Under the pieces are notes generated by a model. It was not told the DNA's origin, did not search any database, and was given only the letters and a program-made list of their open reading frames with translations. This document shows positions 30,004 to 39,268 of a stretch of DNA of 47,635 nucleotides, piece after piece. A program made the position numbers and the translations under genes. Source of the DNA: a virus; IMG/VR virus record IMGVR_UViG_3300025087_000989, positions 1 to 47,635 of that record; one strand, 5' to 3'. The stretch's first letter is position 1. The number at the start of each line of letters is the position of its first letter.

Positions 30004-31351
30004 CAGCCGCGCCGCCCTGGCGCTCATGGAGATCGAACTTCAACTGCGCGCCGAACAGCGCGCTTCCCGTCCTGGCCCGCTGCAAGAGCATCAACTCCCC
30101 CCTCCTGGCGACTGGTCCACCTGGCTATTTTGCGGTGGACAAGGCACAGGGAAAACTCATACGGGAAGCGTGAGTGTAATCAACCACTTGCGCCAATATG
30201 GAAAAGGCGCTCGTGTAATTATTGCGGGCGCGACGCGCGATGACGTGCGCAAAGTGTGCCTCGAAGGGCTTTCGGGAATTATGACTCTAGCCGCACCAGA
30301 CGAGATCAAACTGAACCGCTCCACCCTGGAGGGGTGGCACGAGGATGGCGGCCGCATCTATGCGCTGGGTGCGGAGGTTCCTGAGCGTTTCCGGGGACCA
30401 GAGGCGACATTGCTCTGGGCGGATGAAATCCGGTCCTGGAACCCGGACTCCTGGGATGTGGCCGTACTGCGTGCGCGCTTGGAGCCGGCTCCGGGTGTGG
30501 GGCCGCGCAAGATCGTGACTAGCACGCCGCGCCCGTGTGCGCTCATGCAGGACATGATCGCAGACGCAAAAAGTCATCCTGAAAGAACAGTGGTCTCCTA
30601 TGGCGCCATGGCCGATAATATTTACTTGTCTCCCAAAGCGCGCGCTGAATATTACGAAAAGTTCGGCGGAACAAAGATGGCGGCCCAGGAGCTATTCGGG
30701 CAAATGACCTATGAGGATGATGGGGCCATGTGGCGGTCAGGGATGATAGACCCGCATCGGCGCAGTAATCCCGCCGACTGGCCCGAGTGGCGGCAGACCG
30801 TGCTGGCGATTGACCCGGCGGTGACCACCGGCCCGCGTTCGGATGAGACGGGCCTGGCCGTGGCCTCGGTCGGCGCGGACGGCCACTATTACCTGAGACA
30901 CTCGGATGGCGGGCGGTGGGAGCCGGAGAAATGGTCAAGCTTGGCCTTGACATTGTTCCGGGAATATGCTTGTGATTACATAGTGGTCGAAACAAACCAA
31001 GGCGGCCAGATGGTAAAATCGACGCTGGAAAACGCTTGCAGGCAACTCGATACACGGCTCCCGCCGACCAAGGATTTTTCGGCGATAAAGAGCAAGCCCC
31101 AGCGCGCGCTCCCGATTTCCTTGCTCTATCAGCAGGGGCGCGTTCACCATTGCGGGGTATTCATCGAATTGGAATCGCAGATGATGCAGCTAAAACCGGA
31201 CCATGATGATCGGCTTGATGCTGCTGTTTATGCGTTGGCGGAAGTGTCCTGTCCAGCGCCGGACTTCTCGAAGGTGACCACGCTCCGGCCCCGGCTGTTT
31301 GATCCGCGCGGTAGGCGAGACGGCTTAACCGCGTGCAACTTGAGGATGTAA
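29993..31351 (+). CDS. Terminase large subunit (ATPase-nuclease)
   Basis: 452 residues from the ATG at 29993, inside the end of the small-subunit gene. The ATPase half has Walker A GGQGTGKT (48-55) and Walker B LLWADE (140-145), with a VTSTPR motif (175-180). The RNase-H-like nuclease half has D274 in LAIDPAV, E333 in IVVETNQGG and the HDDRLDA motif (404-410). It drives DNA into the prohead and cuts the concatemer. The layout is that of the Mu gp28/Terminase_6-like group. The stop overlaps the portal start as TAATG. Confidence 0.93.
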   Translation: MARSSRAALALMEIELQLRAEQRASRPGPLQEHQLPPPGDWSTWLFCGGQGTGKTHTGSVSVINHLRQYGKGARVIIAGATRDDVRKVCLEGLSGIMTLAAPDEIKLNRSTLEGWHEDGGRIYALGAEVPERFRGPEATLLWADEIRSWNPDSWDVAVLRARLEPAPGVGPRKIVTSTPRPCALMQDMIADAKSHPERTVVSYGAMADNIYLSPKARAEYYEKFGGTKMAAQELFGQMTYEDDGAMWRSGMIDPHRRSNPADWPEWRQTVLAIDPAVTTGPRSDETGLAVASVGADGHYYLRHSDGGRWEPEKWSSLALTLFREYACDYIVVETNQGGQMVKSTLENACRQLDTRLPPTKDFSAIKSKPQRALPISLLYQQGRVHHCGVFIELESQMMQLKPDHDDRLDAAVYALAEVSCPAPDFSKVTTLRPRLFDPRGRRDGLTACNLRM

Positions 31352-33684
31352 TGGCGCGACGACGCAAACGATACGCAGTTGAGGGGACGGCTCCAGTGAT
31401 GGCGACCATGCCGCGCGCCGACCTGCGCCCGCTGCCGTTGCGCCTATCGGTTGACCCGTACATCATGCGCCTGTTCGGCGAATCGGTTCGTATCGACACG
31501 GACTATCAACTCTACTACGGCGGTAAGAGCTGGTCGGACCTGTACGATGTATTGCGGGACCCGCAGTGGCTGGCGGCGTGGACTCAGCGGCGGGCGGAAT
31601 CATGCCAGGCCGAATGGGAGGTCCGGGCGTGGGACCCGGGCGATGAGCGGGAGCAGGAAATCGCCGATGCGGTGTGGGATATGCTGCAACGCCTACATCT
31701 GGAGACGGTCCGGGAGGCGGTGGTGCAGGCGGTGCCCTGTGGCTACAGCGTGCAGGAGGTCATGTGGGCGCGGCGCGGCGGGATGATCGTCCCCGGGGAG
31801 ATACTGAGCAAGCCGCCCTGGTGGTTCGACTTTGATATAAACGGCGCACTGTTGTTCAACGACGGCGGCGTAACTTATCGGCCGGTTGCGGACCGGAAAT
31901 TCCTACTGTCGCAGCATGGAGCCGATGAGAATAATCCTTACGGCAACAAGCTGGCGTCGGTTTTGTACTCGTTGGTCTGGGTGAAGCGTCACGCCTGGAA
32001 ATTCGGCGCGGTGTTCCTGGAAAAGTTCAGCGTTCCCGCGATCTTAGCGCACTACGCCAGGACGGTTAGCGAGCAGGACCGGGCGGCGCTGCAGGACGCG
32101 ATTGAGCAATGGGGCGTAGACCAGGCGCTGTTGATTCCCGAGGAGGCGAAAGTCTCCATTTTGGCCAACAGCAACGCAAGCGGCCAACATCTGCCTCATG
32201 CGCAGATGATAGCAGAGGTAGACCGGATAATCGCCAAGGTGGTATTGGGCGGGTCGCTGACTCTGGAGGCGGGGAGCGATGGCGGGCGCGGGACGCGGGC
32301 TCTGGGCGGCGTACACCGAGAGTCGCTTGACCTGCTTGTGTCGGCTGATTCGCGCTTGATAGAGCAGACGTTGGGGACGCTGATCCGGTGGATTGTCGAT
32401 TACAACTGGGGGCCTCAAGAAAACTACCCAGAATTTCGTAACATCGTTGACCGCGACGAATTGGATACTGAGCGCAACGAGAATTTGCGGGAGTGGTACA
32501 AACTGGGTCTGCCCGTGGCGCTGGAATCGATCTACGAGGCGGCGCAGCTTGATCCGCCAGCCGATGACGCCGAGATACTGGAGCCTCCCCCGTCGCCTCC
32601 TCCTCCTCCTCCCGACGGCGTGGCCCTGGCCCGTGGTCCGGGGGGCTCCAGTTTGTCGGCGTTCGCGGCTGGCCCTGGCCCTGGCCCGATAGAGCGGGCT
32701 GCGCGGGCTGCGGAGGCGTACTCGGAGCGAGTACGGGTGCGGGCGGAGGACGTGGTCCTGGCGGCCCACGCCGGGGCGTTCGAGCCGCTGGTGGCCGACT
32801 TCCGGGCCATGAGCCGTGCGGCTGATGGACTGGACGCCATGGCGCAGGCGGTCGGAGCCTACGAGATAGAGCTACAGACGGATCAGATGCAGCAGGCGCA
32901 CGCGATGCCGGCGGTCGCGGGCGTCGGGGCCGCGCTGGGCAACGTGCGGTTGCTGGGGCGGCTGTACGGACTGGGCCGGATGCGGGCGGAAATCCAAGCG
33001 CAGGTGGACGCGGAGAAATTTTCGGGCCGGCTCCAGTACGATGATCGGGCGGAGCTAGTGGCCGATGTGGCGTGGGACCAGGACCCGCAGGCGGTGCTAG
33101 ATCGGCTGGCGGCGCGATACGACGTGGCCCCGGAGGCGTGGGCGACCATGCAGGGTGTGGAGCGTGCGGCGGTCTGGTCCTACGCCTACGCCCCATGTGC
33201 AGAACTGGTGACGGAAGTCAAGGGGATGATCCAGAACGCGGCGGCGCGGGGGACCAGCTTCTACGATTTTCAAGTTGAACTCGAAGACGCATATATCAAG
33301 CGCGGTCTGATTGCTCCGCTGGCGGAAGGCGGCCGGCTGGGCCAGGTCCTGGCGCCCTGGTATGTGGAGACGGTTTTCAGGACAACGCTTTTTGACGCAT
33401 ACGGGGCGGCCCGCTGGCGGCAAATGCGGGAGTCGCGGGACTATATTCATTATTGCGAATGGGTAACGGCTGGGGACCAACGGGTGCGGCCGTCTCATGC
33501 GGCGCTGGAAGGTGTGTACCGAATTGACGACATTCCAGCGCGGCCGCCGATTGATTACAAGTGCAGGTGTCTGCTGATTGGCATAACCGAGGGGCGGCGC
33601 GGGGAGAACAACTACACCATCCGGGAGGATGCGGATTTGATCGGTTCGACGGCGCGCGGCGGATTTGGAGGGCTTGATGATTAA
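31351..33684 (+). CDS. Portal protein fused to MuF-type head protein
   Basis: 777 residues. Residues 1-400 match Mu gp29-like portals (DUF935), with YYGGKSWSDLYDVLRDPQ, the VPCGYSVQEVMW and HGADENNPYGN motifs. A proline-rich linker spans about 411-430. Residues about 500-765 match Mu gp30/MuF minor head proteins, with the FRTTLFDAYGAARWRQM region and a final RPSHAALEG ... YKCRCLLI segment. In Mu these are two genes; here they are one chain. The portal forms the ring through which DNA passes and MuF helps prohead assembly. The protease gene starts inside its last codons. Confidence 0.9.
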   Translation: MARRRKRYAVEGTAPVMATMPRADLRPLPLRLSVDPYIMRLFGESVRIDTDYQLYYGGKSWSDLYDVLRDPQWLAAWTQRRAESCQAEWEVRAWDPGDEREQEIADAVWDMLQRLHLETVREAVVQAVPCGYSVQEVMWARRGGMIVPGEILSKPPWWFDFDINGALLFNDGGVTYRPVADRKFLLSQHGADENNPYGNKLASVLYSLVWVKRHAWKFGAVFLEKFSVPAILAHYARTVSEQDRAALQDAIEQWGVDQALLIPEEAKVSILANSNASGQHLPHAQMIAEVDRIIAKVVLGGSLTLEAGSDGGRGTRALGGVHRESLDLLVSADSRLIEQTLGTLIRWIVDYNWGPQENYPEFRNIVDRDELDTERNENLREWYKLGLPVALESIYEAAQLDPPADDAEILEPPPSPPPPPPDGVALARGPGGSSLSAFAAGPGPGPIERAARAAEAYSERVRVRAEDVVLAAHAGAFEPLVADFRAMSRAADGLDAMAQAVGAYEIELQTDQMQQAHAMPAVAGVGAALGNVRLLGRLYGLGRMRAEIQAQVDAEKFSGRLQYDDRAELVADVAWDQDPQAVLDRLAARYDVAPEAWATMQGVERAAVWSYAYAPCAELVTEVKGMIQNAAARGTSFYDFQVELEDAYIKRGLIAPLAEGGRLGQVLAPWYVETVFRTTLFDAYGAARWRQMRESRDYIHYCEWVTAGDQRVRPSHAALEGVYRIDDIPARPPIDYKCRCLLIGITEGRRGENNYTIREDADLIGSTARGGFGGLDD

Positions 33685-34690
33685 GTCGGATTGGATAGAA
33701 ATTGCGCGGAGCGGGCACTATCCGGGGAAGGTGCCCTTGACCCGGGGCATGTTCGAGGAAATGGTCGCGGCGTTGCCTCGTCTCACGGACGGCGTACCGC
33801 TGACCATCGGCCATCCGGATGGGGAGGCTCTAGCCTGGGGCTGGGTGACCGCGTTGGACGTGCGCGAAAATGGGGAGAGCGGCCCGGACCGGGGTTGGTC
33901 ATTGTGGATGCAGGCCGACTTGCAGGATGAACTCGCCGAAATGGTCCGGTCCGACAAACTGCGCAATCGGAGCATCGGGATAGACCAGGACCCGACTGGC
34001 GCGTGGTACCTGTGGCATGTGGCGTTCCTCGGGGCGGTTGCCCCGGCGGTTCCCGGCATGGAGAAAATCAAAATGAGCGCTGATAAGAGTAAGCAGCGCT
34101 GCGAGGTTTTTGAGTTCGCCGCAGCGGGCGGCGATGGTGATACGAAACAGTCCAGAAAAGGAGATAACATGCTGGACAAAAAAAGCGCGCCGCCCGCACC
34201 TGGCGGCAACGATCCGGCCCCGGGGATGCAGGAGCACACCCCGGCCCCGGTGAACGAGGACTACTCCTACGCCGCCAGCGCCGAACTGGCCAAGCTGCGG
34301 CAGGAGTTGGAGGCGGAACGGCGTCTGCGCCGGGTGAGCGAGGCGTCGGCGTTCTGCGAGCGGCTGGCGGCCGAGGGGCGACTGACCCCGGCCATGTCGG
34401 CGGGGCTGCCTGAGCTACTGGCGGCCCTCCCGGATGGTGAGGCGTCTGCGTTCAGCTACTCGATTTCGGGCGCGGAGAAAAAGACCAACCCGGCGGCGTT
34501 CATGCGCGCGTTTCTGGCGAGTCTGCCGATCGCGGTGGATTTCTCCGAGCGGGCGAAACGGCCGGCCGGTCAGGGCGCCATGCCCCCGGGCGGCGATGGA
34601 ATCGAGGCGCAGATTAACGCCTATCTGGCGAGCAACCCGGGTGCGTCCGTCGTCACGGCGGTCCACGCCCTGTCCCAAAAGGAGGACTAA
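33677..34690 (+). CDS. Mu gpI-like prohead protease with C-terminal scaffold region
   Basis: 337 residues from the ATG at 33677 (GGAGGG upstream; the TTG at 33665 is less likely). The N-terminal 130 residues are a Mu gpI-like protease domain, with LTRGMFEEMVAALPRL, PLTIGHPDG and a RNRSIGIDQDP motif leading to LWHVAFLGA. The C-terminal half is low-complexity Pro/Ala, then a charged helix and Ala-rich helices as in scaffolds. A second start inside the gene makes the scaffold alone. The protease would mature the prohead after assembly. Confidence 0.85.
   Translation: MIKSDWIEIARSGHYPGKVPLTRGMFEEMVAALPRLTDGVPLTIGHPDGEALAWGWVTALDVRENGESGPDRGWSLWMQADLQDELAEMVRSDKLRNRSIGIDQDPTGAWYLWHVAFLGAVAPAVPGMEKIKMSADKSKQRCEVFEFAAAGGDGDTKQSRKGDNMLDKKSAPPAPGGNDPAPGMQEHTPAPVNEDYSYAASAELAKLRQELEAERRLRRVSEASAFCERLAAEGRLTPAMSAGLPELLAALPDGEASAFSYSISGAEKKTNPAAFMRAFLASLPIAVDFSERAKRPAGQGAMPPGGDGIEAQINAYLASNPGASVVTAVHALSQKED
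34169..34690 (+). CDS. Nested scaffold protein (Mu gpZ-like), internal start
   Basis: An in-frame ATG at 34169 has AAGGAG at 34158-34163, better than most ribosome sites here. It gives a 173-residue product: a Pro-rich start, the charged helix LAKLRQELEAERRLRRVSEA and an Ala-rich end. In phage Mu the scaffold gpZ is made from an internal start in the protease gene in the same way. The protein would form the core around which the head assembles and be cut by the protease. Confidence 0.7.
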   Translation: MLDKKSAPPAPGGNDPAPGMQEHTPAPVNEDYSYAASAELAKLRQELEAERRLRRVSEASAFCERLAAEGRLTPAMSAGLPELLAALPDGEASAFSYSISGAEKKTNPAAFMRAFLASLPIAVDFSERAKRPAGQGAMPPGGDGIEAQINAYLASNPGASVVTAVHALSQKED

Positions 34691-34692
34691 AC

Positions 34693-36528
34693 ATGACCGC
34701 AACCAACATACAAGCCTCTCGGGGTGGGATACGGGTCTCGGTCCCGACCGCGACGACCACCTTGGTCAAGGGCCGGTTTATCACCCCGGCCGGCGCCTAT
34801 GCCGGCGCGGGCGAGCACGCCAGCCTGGTCTCCGTGGACGATTACTCCACCGATGGGTACATCGCCTGTCAGCAGGGCGGGGAGTGCATGGTGGAGACGG
34901 CCGGCGTCATCGCGATTGACGCCGAGCTCGCGCTTGCCGCCAACGGGCGAGTCAAAACGCGCGAAACGGAAGATTATTGCAACGGGTACGCGCGACAGGC
35001 GGCCGGCGGGGCCGGGGAATTCATCCTGGTCAACCTGGAGCACGGCTACAGCATCAGCGCCGATGACGCCCTGGCCGCGCATATCGCCGACACGACCGGG
35101 GCGCACGCGGCGAGCGCCATCAGCGTACTGGATACCGCCACCCGGTACACCGGCGCGGATGTGGAGACCTGCCTGGCCGAGATCGCCGGCGCCGGCCGGA
35201 CCACTGAGACGATCAAGGCCAACGCCACGGCCATCGCCGGCCACCTGAGCGACACGACCGACGCCCATGCTGCGAGCGCGGTGAGCGTAGTGACAAGCGC
35301 GTTTGCGGGCGTCCTGAGCGCGGCTGACGACACTGTGCAAAAGGCCCTGGACACGATCGACGATCATGGGCATACCGCAGCCGCCATCCCCGTGGTGGAC
35401 GCCGGTAATTTATACACGGAAACGAATATCGAAACGGTGCTGGCTGAAATAGCGGGCGTCGGGCGCACCACGGAGACCCTGAAAAGCATTTCCGATCACA
35501 CCGGCGCGGCATCTGCGGCTCATGCGGGCAGCGCCATCGCCGTCACCTCGGCCGGGTTCACCGCCGCCCTGCTGGCGCTGGCCCCGGGGCCGACCACCGT
35601 GCAGGCAGTGGCCGTCGCGATGGACGCCATCGCGGACGGGACGACCATCGATGCGACGGCCGTCACCGGAAAATTAAAAATCGCGGACGGTGGAGTCGGT
35701 GTCTCCAAGTTGGGCGCTGGCGCGGTGGGCGTGGGCCTGGAACTGAACGCGGGCGCGGCTCGCGTCGCGGCTCCGGCTGCGGCCTCGGGCCTGGGCGGCG
35801 GCGCGGGCGTGTCGCTCGTGGTCAACCCGGACAACTCCACCATTGAGCTTACCGCTGTCACCGGCGAGGTGAAGGTCAAGGACCTCGGAATCACCACCGG
35901 CAAGATCGCGCTGCTGGCGGTGGACACGCCGCAATTGGCGCTGCTGGCGGTGGAAAACGCGCAAATCGGATTGCTCGCCGTGGACTCCCCGCAGATCGCG
36001 GCCGGAGCAATCGACTTGGGGCACATGTCGGCCGACTCCGTGGACTCCGACCAGTACGTCGATGGTTCAATCGACCTGGTGCATATGTCCGCCGATTCGG
36101 TTGATTCGCCGCAGTATGTGGACGGCTCTGTCGACGTGATACACTTGGCCGTCGCCGCCAAGCCGCTGGTCCAGATTCCGTTCGAGGTCGATCTGGCCGA
36201 CATCGTGGGCGTGCAGGACATCATCACCGACTATCTGCCCGGATTCGCGTTCGAGATCGTCAAGTTCGACGCGGTGGTCACGAAGGCGGTCACCACGCCG
36301 GCGAAGGACATCACCTGCGTGCTGGACATCGGAGCCAATCCGGTCACCGGCGGCTCGTTGCAGCTGGCCGGAACGTTCACGCTGGGCGCGCGCCAGGCGT
36401 CCACCGACATCACGGCCGCCAACACGGGCAACGCCGCAGCCGTGCTGACCATCAAATGCAGCGTGTGCACGGCCGCCTTTGTCGAGGGCCGCGCGTCGTT
36501 CCATTTGACCCTGCGGCAGACCGACTAA
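34693..36528 (+). CDS. Head decoration protein (DUF2190-like) extended into a fibre-like repeat protein
   Basis: 611 residues starting two bases after the protease stop. The first 115 residues look like a head-decoration or capsid-cement protein (VKGRFITPAGAYAGAGEHAS, the ARQAAGGAGEFILVNL end). The rest is fibre-like: two copies of an AHIADTTGAHAAS-type block, several RTTET(I/L)K segments, then LLAVD(T/S)PQ repeats and DSVDS(D/P)QYVDGS repeats before a C-terminal beta domain from about residue 490. Typical decoration proteins are near 120-140 residues, so this one carries an extra 480-residue arm that may stick out of the head. It could bind host cells or mucus; this is inference. Confidence 0.7.
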   Translation: MTATNIQASRGGIRVSVPTATTTLVKGRFITPAGAYAGAGEHASLVSVDDYSTDGYIACQQGGECMVETAGVIAIDAELALAANGRVKTRETEDYCNGYARQAAGGAGEFILVNLEHGYSISADDALAAHIADTTGAHAASAISVLDTATRYTGADVETCLAEIAGAGRTTETIKANATAIAGHLSDTTDAHAASAVSVVTSAFAGVLSAADDTVQKALDTIDDHGHTAAAIPVVDAGNLYTETNIETVLAEIAGVGRTTETLKSISDHTGAASAAHAGSAIAVTSAGFTAALLALAPGPTTVQAVAVAMDAIADGTTIDATAVTGKLKIADGGVGVSKLGAGAVGVGLELNAGAARVAAPAAASGLGGGAGVSLVVNPDNSTIELTAVTGEVKVKDLGITTGKIALLAVDTPQLALLAVENAQIGLLAVDSPQIAAGAIDLGHMSADSVDSDQYVDGSIDLVHMSADSVDSPQYVDGSVDVIHLAVAAKPLVQIPFEVDLADIVGVQDIITDYLPGFAFEIVKFDAVVTKAVTTPAKDITCVLDIGANPVTGGSLQLAGTFTLGARQASTDITAANTGNAAAVLTIKCSVCTAAFVEGRASFHLTLRQTD

Positions 36529-36536
36529 CCATTTCC

Positions 36537-36552
36537 GGGGGCTCCAGCCCCC
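36537..36552 (+). other. Perfect GC-rich stem-loop before the major head gene
   Basis: GGGGGCT and AGCCCCC pair around a two-base centre, followed by ATTTTG rather than a full T run. It sits in the 46-base gap before the major head protein gene. It may be a leaky terminator, or an mRNA end that raises head-protein mRNA stability. Confidence 0.55.
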
Positions 36553-36574
36553 ATTTTGAAAGGTATACGCAAAA

Positions 36575-37660
36575 ATGAGCAGAATAGAATTTGGAAGGAA
36601 CGATCAACGCGGGTCGGCTTACACTTTGGCCGCCGACGCTGGGCTCGCCGATAGGCTGTGGAGCAAATTCGCGCGTGACTATCAGCGCAAATCCATCGCG
36701 GCCCGGGTGGCCCGCTCGTTCGCCGACCGGGCCGATTCCCTGCGCCTGGTTGATCCGGTGCTGACCAATATCGCGCAGGAGTACAGGGGACAGGACTACA
36801 TCGCCGACATGTTGTTCCCGACGATACCCGTTTCGGCGCGCGCCTTCGAGTATCCGATATTCGGAAAAGAGGCGTGGATCGACAACAGGGCAATCGCCCT
36901 GCGCGTCGCCGGGGAGGAGCCGCAGGTGCTCCTGAGCAACGTCACCACGGGGTCCGCCACCACCATCGATCGCTGGATTGCGACCGCCGTGGACGATACT
37001 GAGATGCAGGAGGCCACGCCCGGGACCGAGCGGCTGACCACTATGGCCGGCCTGGTCGAGTACCTCATGGAGCAGAAAATGCTCTGGCTGGAGGCAGACG
37101 CGGCCGAAATAGTCATGAACTCCGGTTTGTACGTAAGCGGAAACACCAGCTCGCCCGGAACCAAGTGGGACGCTGCGGGCGGCGATTTCCAGGGCGATTT
37201 CGTGGGCGCGTTGGAGGTCATCAGCGGCAATGTGGGCGCGAAAGCGAATACCGTTCTGATGAGCCCGGGCGTCTGGTATTCGATGCTCAAAAATTCGCAA
37301 TTCCTGGCGCCGAACGCCAACGCGGCCGTCGTTGGTCCTCCCGATGTGCGCACTTGGTTTGCGCAGTTTGGAATCAACCGCGTCCTGGTGGGCGAAGCGT
37401 TCAAAATGCTGCCGGCCGACTCCTCGGTTGAGCGCCTGTGGGGAACCGAGTATTTCTGGCTCGGCTACGTCGCACAGAGCGTCCAGGCCAACATCCGGCG
37501 TCCCTCATTTGGGTACAAATTCGCGAGGTCGAGCTATCCGCAGATTGTCCCCGAGCGGAACGCCTACGGCGGATGGACCAAGGTTCGCGTTTGGTCTTGC
37601 GAACGGCCGGTCGTGACCTCCTATCCGGCGGCCTACCTGTTCTCCAACGTGCTGGCGTAA
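36575..37660 (+). CDS. Major head (capsid) protein
   Basis: 361 residues. Position right after protease/scaffold and decoration genes, the length, and the run of segments such as YIADMLFPTIPV, FEYPIFGKEAW, then TMAGLVEYLMEQKMLWLEADAAEIV and the late MSPGVWYSML fit the HK97-fold major capsid proteins of Mu-like and related phages. The C-terminus ends in strand-rich ERNAYGGWTKVRVWSCE. AAAGG precedes the ATG. It should form the icosahedral shell. No conserved motif can be read by eye, so the call rests on order, size and overall pattern. Confidence 0.82.
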   Translation: MSRIEFGRNDQRGSAYTLAADAGLADRLWSKFARDYQRKSIAARVARSFADRADSLRLVDPVLTNIAQEYRGQDYIADMLFPTIPVSARAFEYPIFGKEAWIDNRAIALRVAGEEPQVLLSNVTTGSATTIDRWIATAVDDTEMQEATPGTERLTTMAGLVEYLMEQKMLWLEADAAEIVMNSGLYVSGNTSSPGTKWDAAGGDFQGDFVGALEVISGNVGAKANTVLMSPGVWYSMLKNSQFLAPNANAAVVGPPDVRTWFAQFGINRVLVGEAFKMLPADSSVERLWGTEYFWLGYVAQSVQANIRRPSFGYKFARSSYPQIVPERNAYGGWTKVRVWSCERPVVTSYPAAYLFSNVLA

Positions 37661-37670
37661 GGTACTCTTC

Positions 37671-38129
37671 ATGGCCTACTGCACCTATGCGGACCTCGAA
37701 ACATACAGGCTGAACGCGGACAAGCTGGCGGAACTGAGCGCGCATGACCCCGACGGGACGGTCAACACCGCGCGTATTACGGCCGCCTGCGAGGATGTAT
37801 CCTACCGCATCGACTGTTACATCCGGGGCCGCGCCACGCTGCCAGTGACGGACGCCGACACGCTGGCGTTCCTGCGGGGAATAGCTCTCGACCTTGCAGT
37901 GTGCGCTCTTTTTACGCGGTACAGCGTACCGAGTGAGGAGACGACGAAAGAGTGCGATAGGGCCGTGGACATGCTTGAGGCCATCCGGGACGGAAAGATG
38001 TTGCTCCCCTCTGGCGGCGCGATTGCTGCGCCCCCAGGGGTGTGGGCCAAATCGAATCTGCGCACTTTGACGATTGGCGGCGACACCTCGGATTCTGAAT
38101 CCGAGGGTAACCTGGACTATTTCCCATGA
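37671..38129 (+). CDS. DUF1320 family head-tail connector (Mu gp36-like)
   Basis: 152 residues with MAYCTYADLETY at the N-terminus, the classic start of DUF1320 proteins (first a Y-A/S-T-x-x-D-L/E-E helix). Helices DSYRIDCYIRG-like at about 43-53 and LRGIALDLAVCALFTRY at about 67-83 follow. Mu gp36 lies at the same place, between major head and gpG genes, and is thought to join head and tail. The stop overlaps the next start by four bases. Confidence 0.85.
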   Translation: MAYCTYADLETYRLNADKLAELSAHDPDGTVNTARITAACEDVSYRIDCYIRGRATLPVTDADTLAFLRGIALDLAVCALFTRYSVPSEETTKECDRAVDMLEAIRDGKMLLPSGGAIAAPPGVWAKSNLRTLTIGGDTSDSESEGNLDYFP

Positions 38130-38647
38130 GCGAGTTGGATCAATGGCGCAGGTTCATGCGTGACTTCACTCGGAGAGTATCCGATTTGGGGCCGGTCTTG
38201 CGTGAAATCGGGGAAGAGGGCATTGCCGACAGCGTGACGAATGTGCGGCGGGCGGAGACGCCAACCGAGCGGCCGTGGGCTGAGCTGCGGCCGAATACCG
38301 TGCTCAATAAAGCGCGGCTGGGGAAGACGCGGCCCGGGATCATGAGTGGGCAGATGCTGCGACTCTTGATGAAGGTGGACGTGGGCGCGGCGGTTGTGCA
38401 TTGGGGAACCAATGTGCTGCATGGCGCATACTTCCACAAGGGGACCAAGAAACATCCGATAGAGGCTAAGCGGCGCAAGACGCTGGCCTGGTTCGGCGCG
38501 GGGGGATGGCATTTCCCGCGCGCTGTCGAACATCCCGGCCAGGTGGGGCGTGAGTGGGTGGGGATTGGACCGCGACTGGAGCGGCTGATTTCCAAAATCC
38601 TGCATCGCCATATCGATGAGGCGGCGCGGCGCGGGGGGTCAGCATGA
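38126..38647 (+). CDS. Phage virion morphogenesis protein (Mu gpG-like)
   Basis: 173 residues of the phage virion morphogenesis family (PF05069). The REIGEEGIADSVTNVRR helix, the ERPWAELRPNTVLNK motif, the middle MSGQMLRLLMKVDVG region and the HWGTNVLHGAYFHKGT segment with its conserved aromatic residues are all present. In Mu this protein acts in joining the head and tail or in tail completion. It is coupled at both ends by four-base overlaps. Confidence 0.88.
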   Translation: MSELDQWRRFMRDFTRRVSDLGPVLREIGEEGIADSVTNVRRAETPTERPWAELRPNTVLNKARLGKTRPGIMSGQMLRLLMKVDVGAAVVHWGTNVLHGAYFHKGTKKHPIEAKRRKTLAWFGAGGWHFPRAVEHPGQVGREWVGIGPRLERLISKILHRHIDEAARRGGSA

Positions 38648-39255
38648 CCCGCTGGCGCGAAACGATTTACTCCTACCTGGAGACAGTTTTGAAAACGGCG
38701 GCGCCGACCGGCCCGGGTTGCAACCGGGTGGAGCGGCGACGGCTGTTCGAGGAACTGCTGACTGAAACCAAAGAGGGAAAAATCGCGCTACCGGCCGCCT
38801 GGGTTCCGCCGTTCGGGGCAATCGACACCGAGGTCGCGGAAGTTTTCTCGCCGTCGGGGATAGTTGAGGCGCGGGCGATATTCTCCGCCGATGCGGGCGC
38901 AACTTACTATCGGCGCCAGTGGAGGCGGGTGGACAACTGCGAATGGACGCCGCAAATCCTGCTGTGCGTCAAGGACTTCGCGGCGGCCGATGCCGTGCTA
39001 CCCAAGCTGCGCGCGCTCCTTCCTGGCTACATAACGCAAACGTACACCATGGCCCGACCGGACCAGGCCGAAGACGATGTTGTGGCGTTGCGCGCATACA
39101 TTGACTGGCGCACGAGCGGCCAGGTGTACATGAAGAATTTTCAGGCGCAATACGTTTTTTGGAGTATCATGATCCGGTTCAGTTACGGGATTTACGCCCT
39201 GACGGACCGCTTGGTTAAACCGTTCTCCGTCGCGCTGGCGGAGCCTGCTGCTTAA
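38644..39255 (+). CDS. Putative tail terminator or tail completion protein
   Basis: 203 residues in the position of Mu gp37, between gpG and the tail sheath. It has a helical start (WRETIYSYLETVLKTAA), a strand-rich centre and the helix FAAADAVLPKLRALLPG, then a strand end. This arrangement suits tail terminators, which cap the tube and set tail length. There is no clear motif, so assignment is by order and size. It overlaps gpG by four bases and ends 13 bases before the sheath gene, which has its own GGGAGG. Confidence 0.6.
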   Translation: MTRWRETIYSYLETVLKTAAPTGPGCNRVERRRLFEELLTETKEGKIALPAAWVPPFGAIDTEVAEVFSPSGIVEARAIFSADAGATYYRRQWRRVDNCEWTPQILLCVKDFAAADAVLPKLRALLPGYITQTYTMARPDQAEDDVVALRAYIDWRTSGQVYMKNFQAQYVFWSIMIRFSYGIYALTDRLVKPFSVALAEPAA

Positions 39256-39268
39256 GGGAGGCTACGAA

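Noticed and set aside
32066-33196. 376-residue minus-strand frame opposite the portal-MuF gene
   Set aside because: Pro/Ser-rich shadow of a GC-rich coding gene with no ribosome site and the wrong direction.
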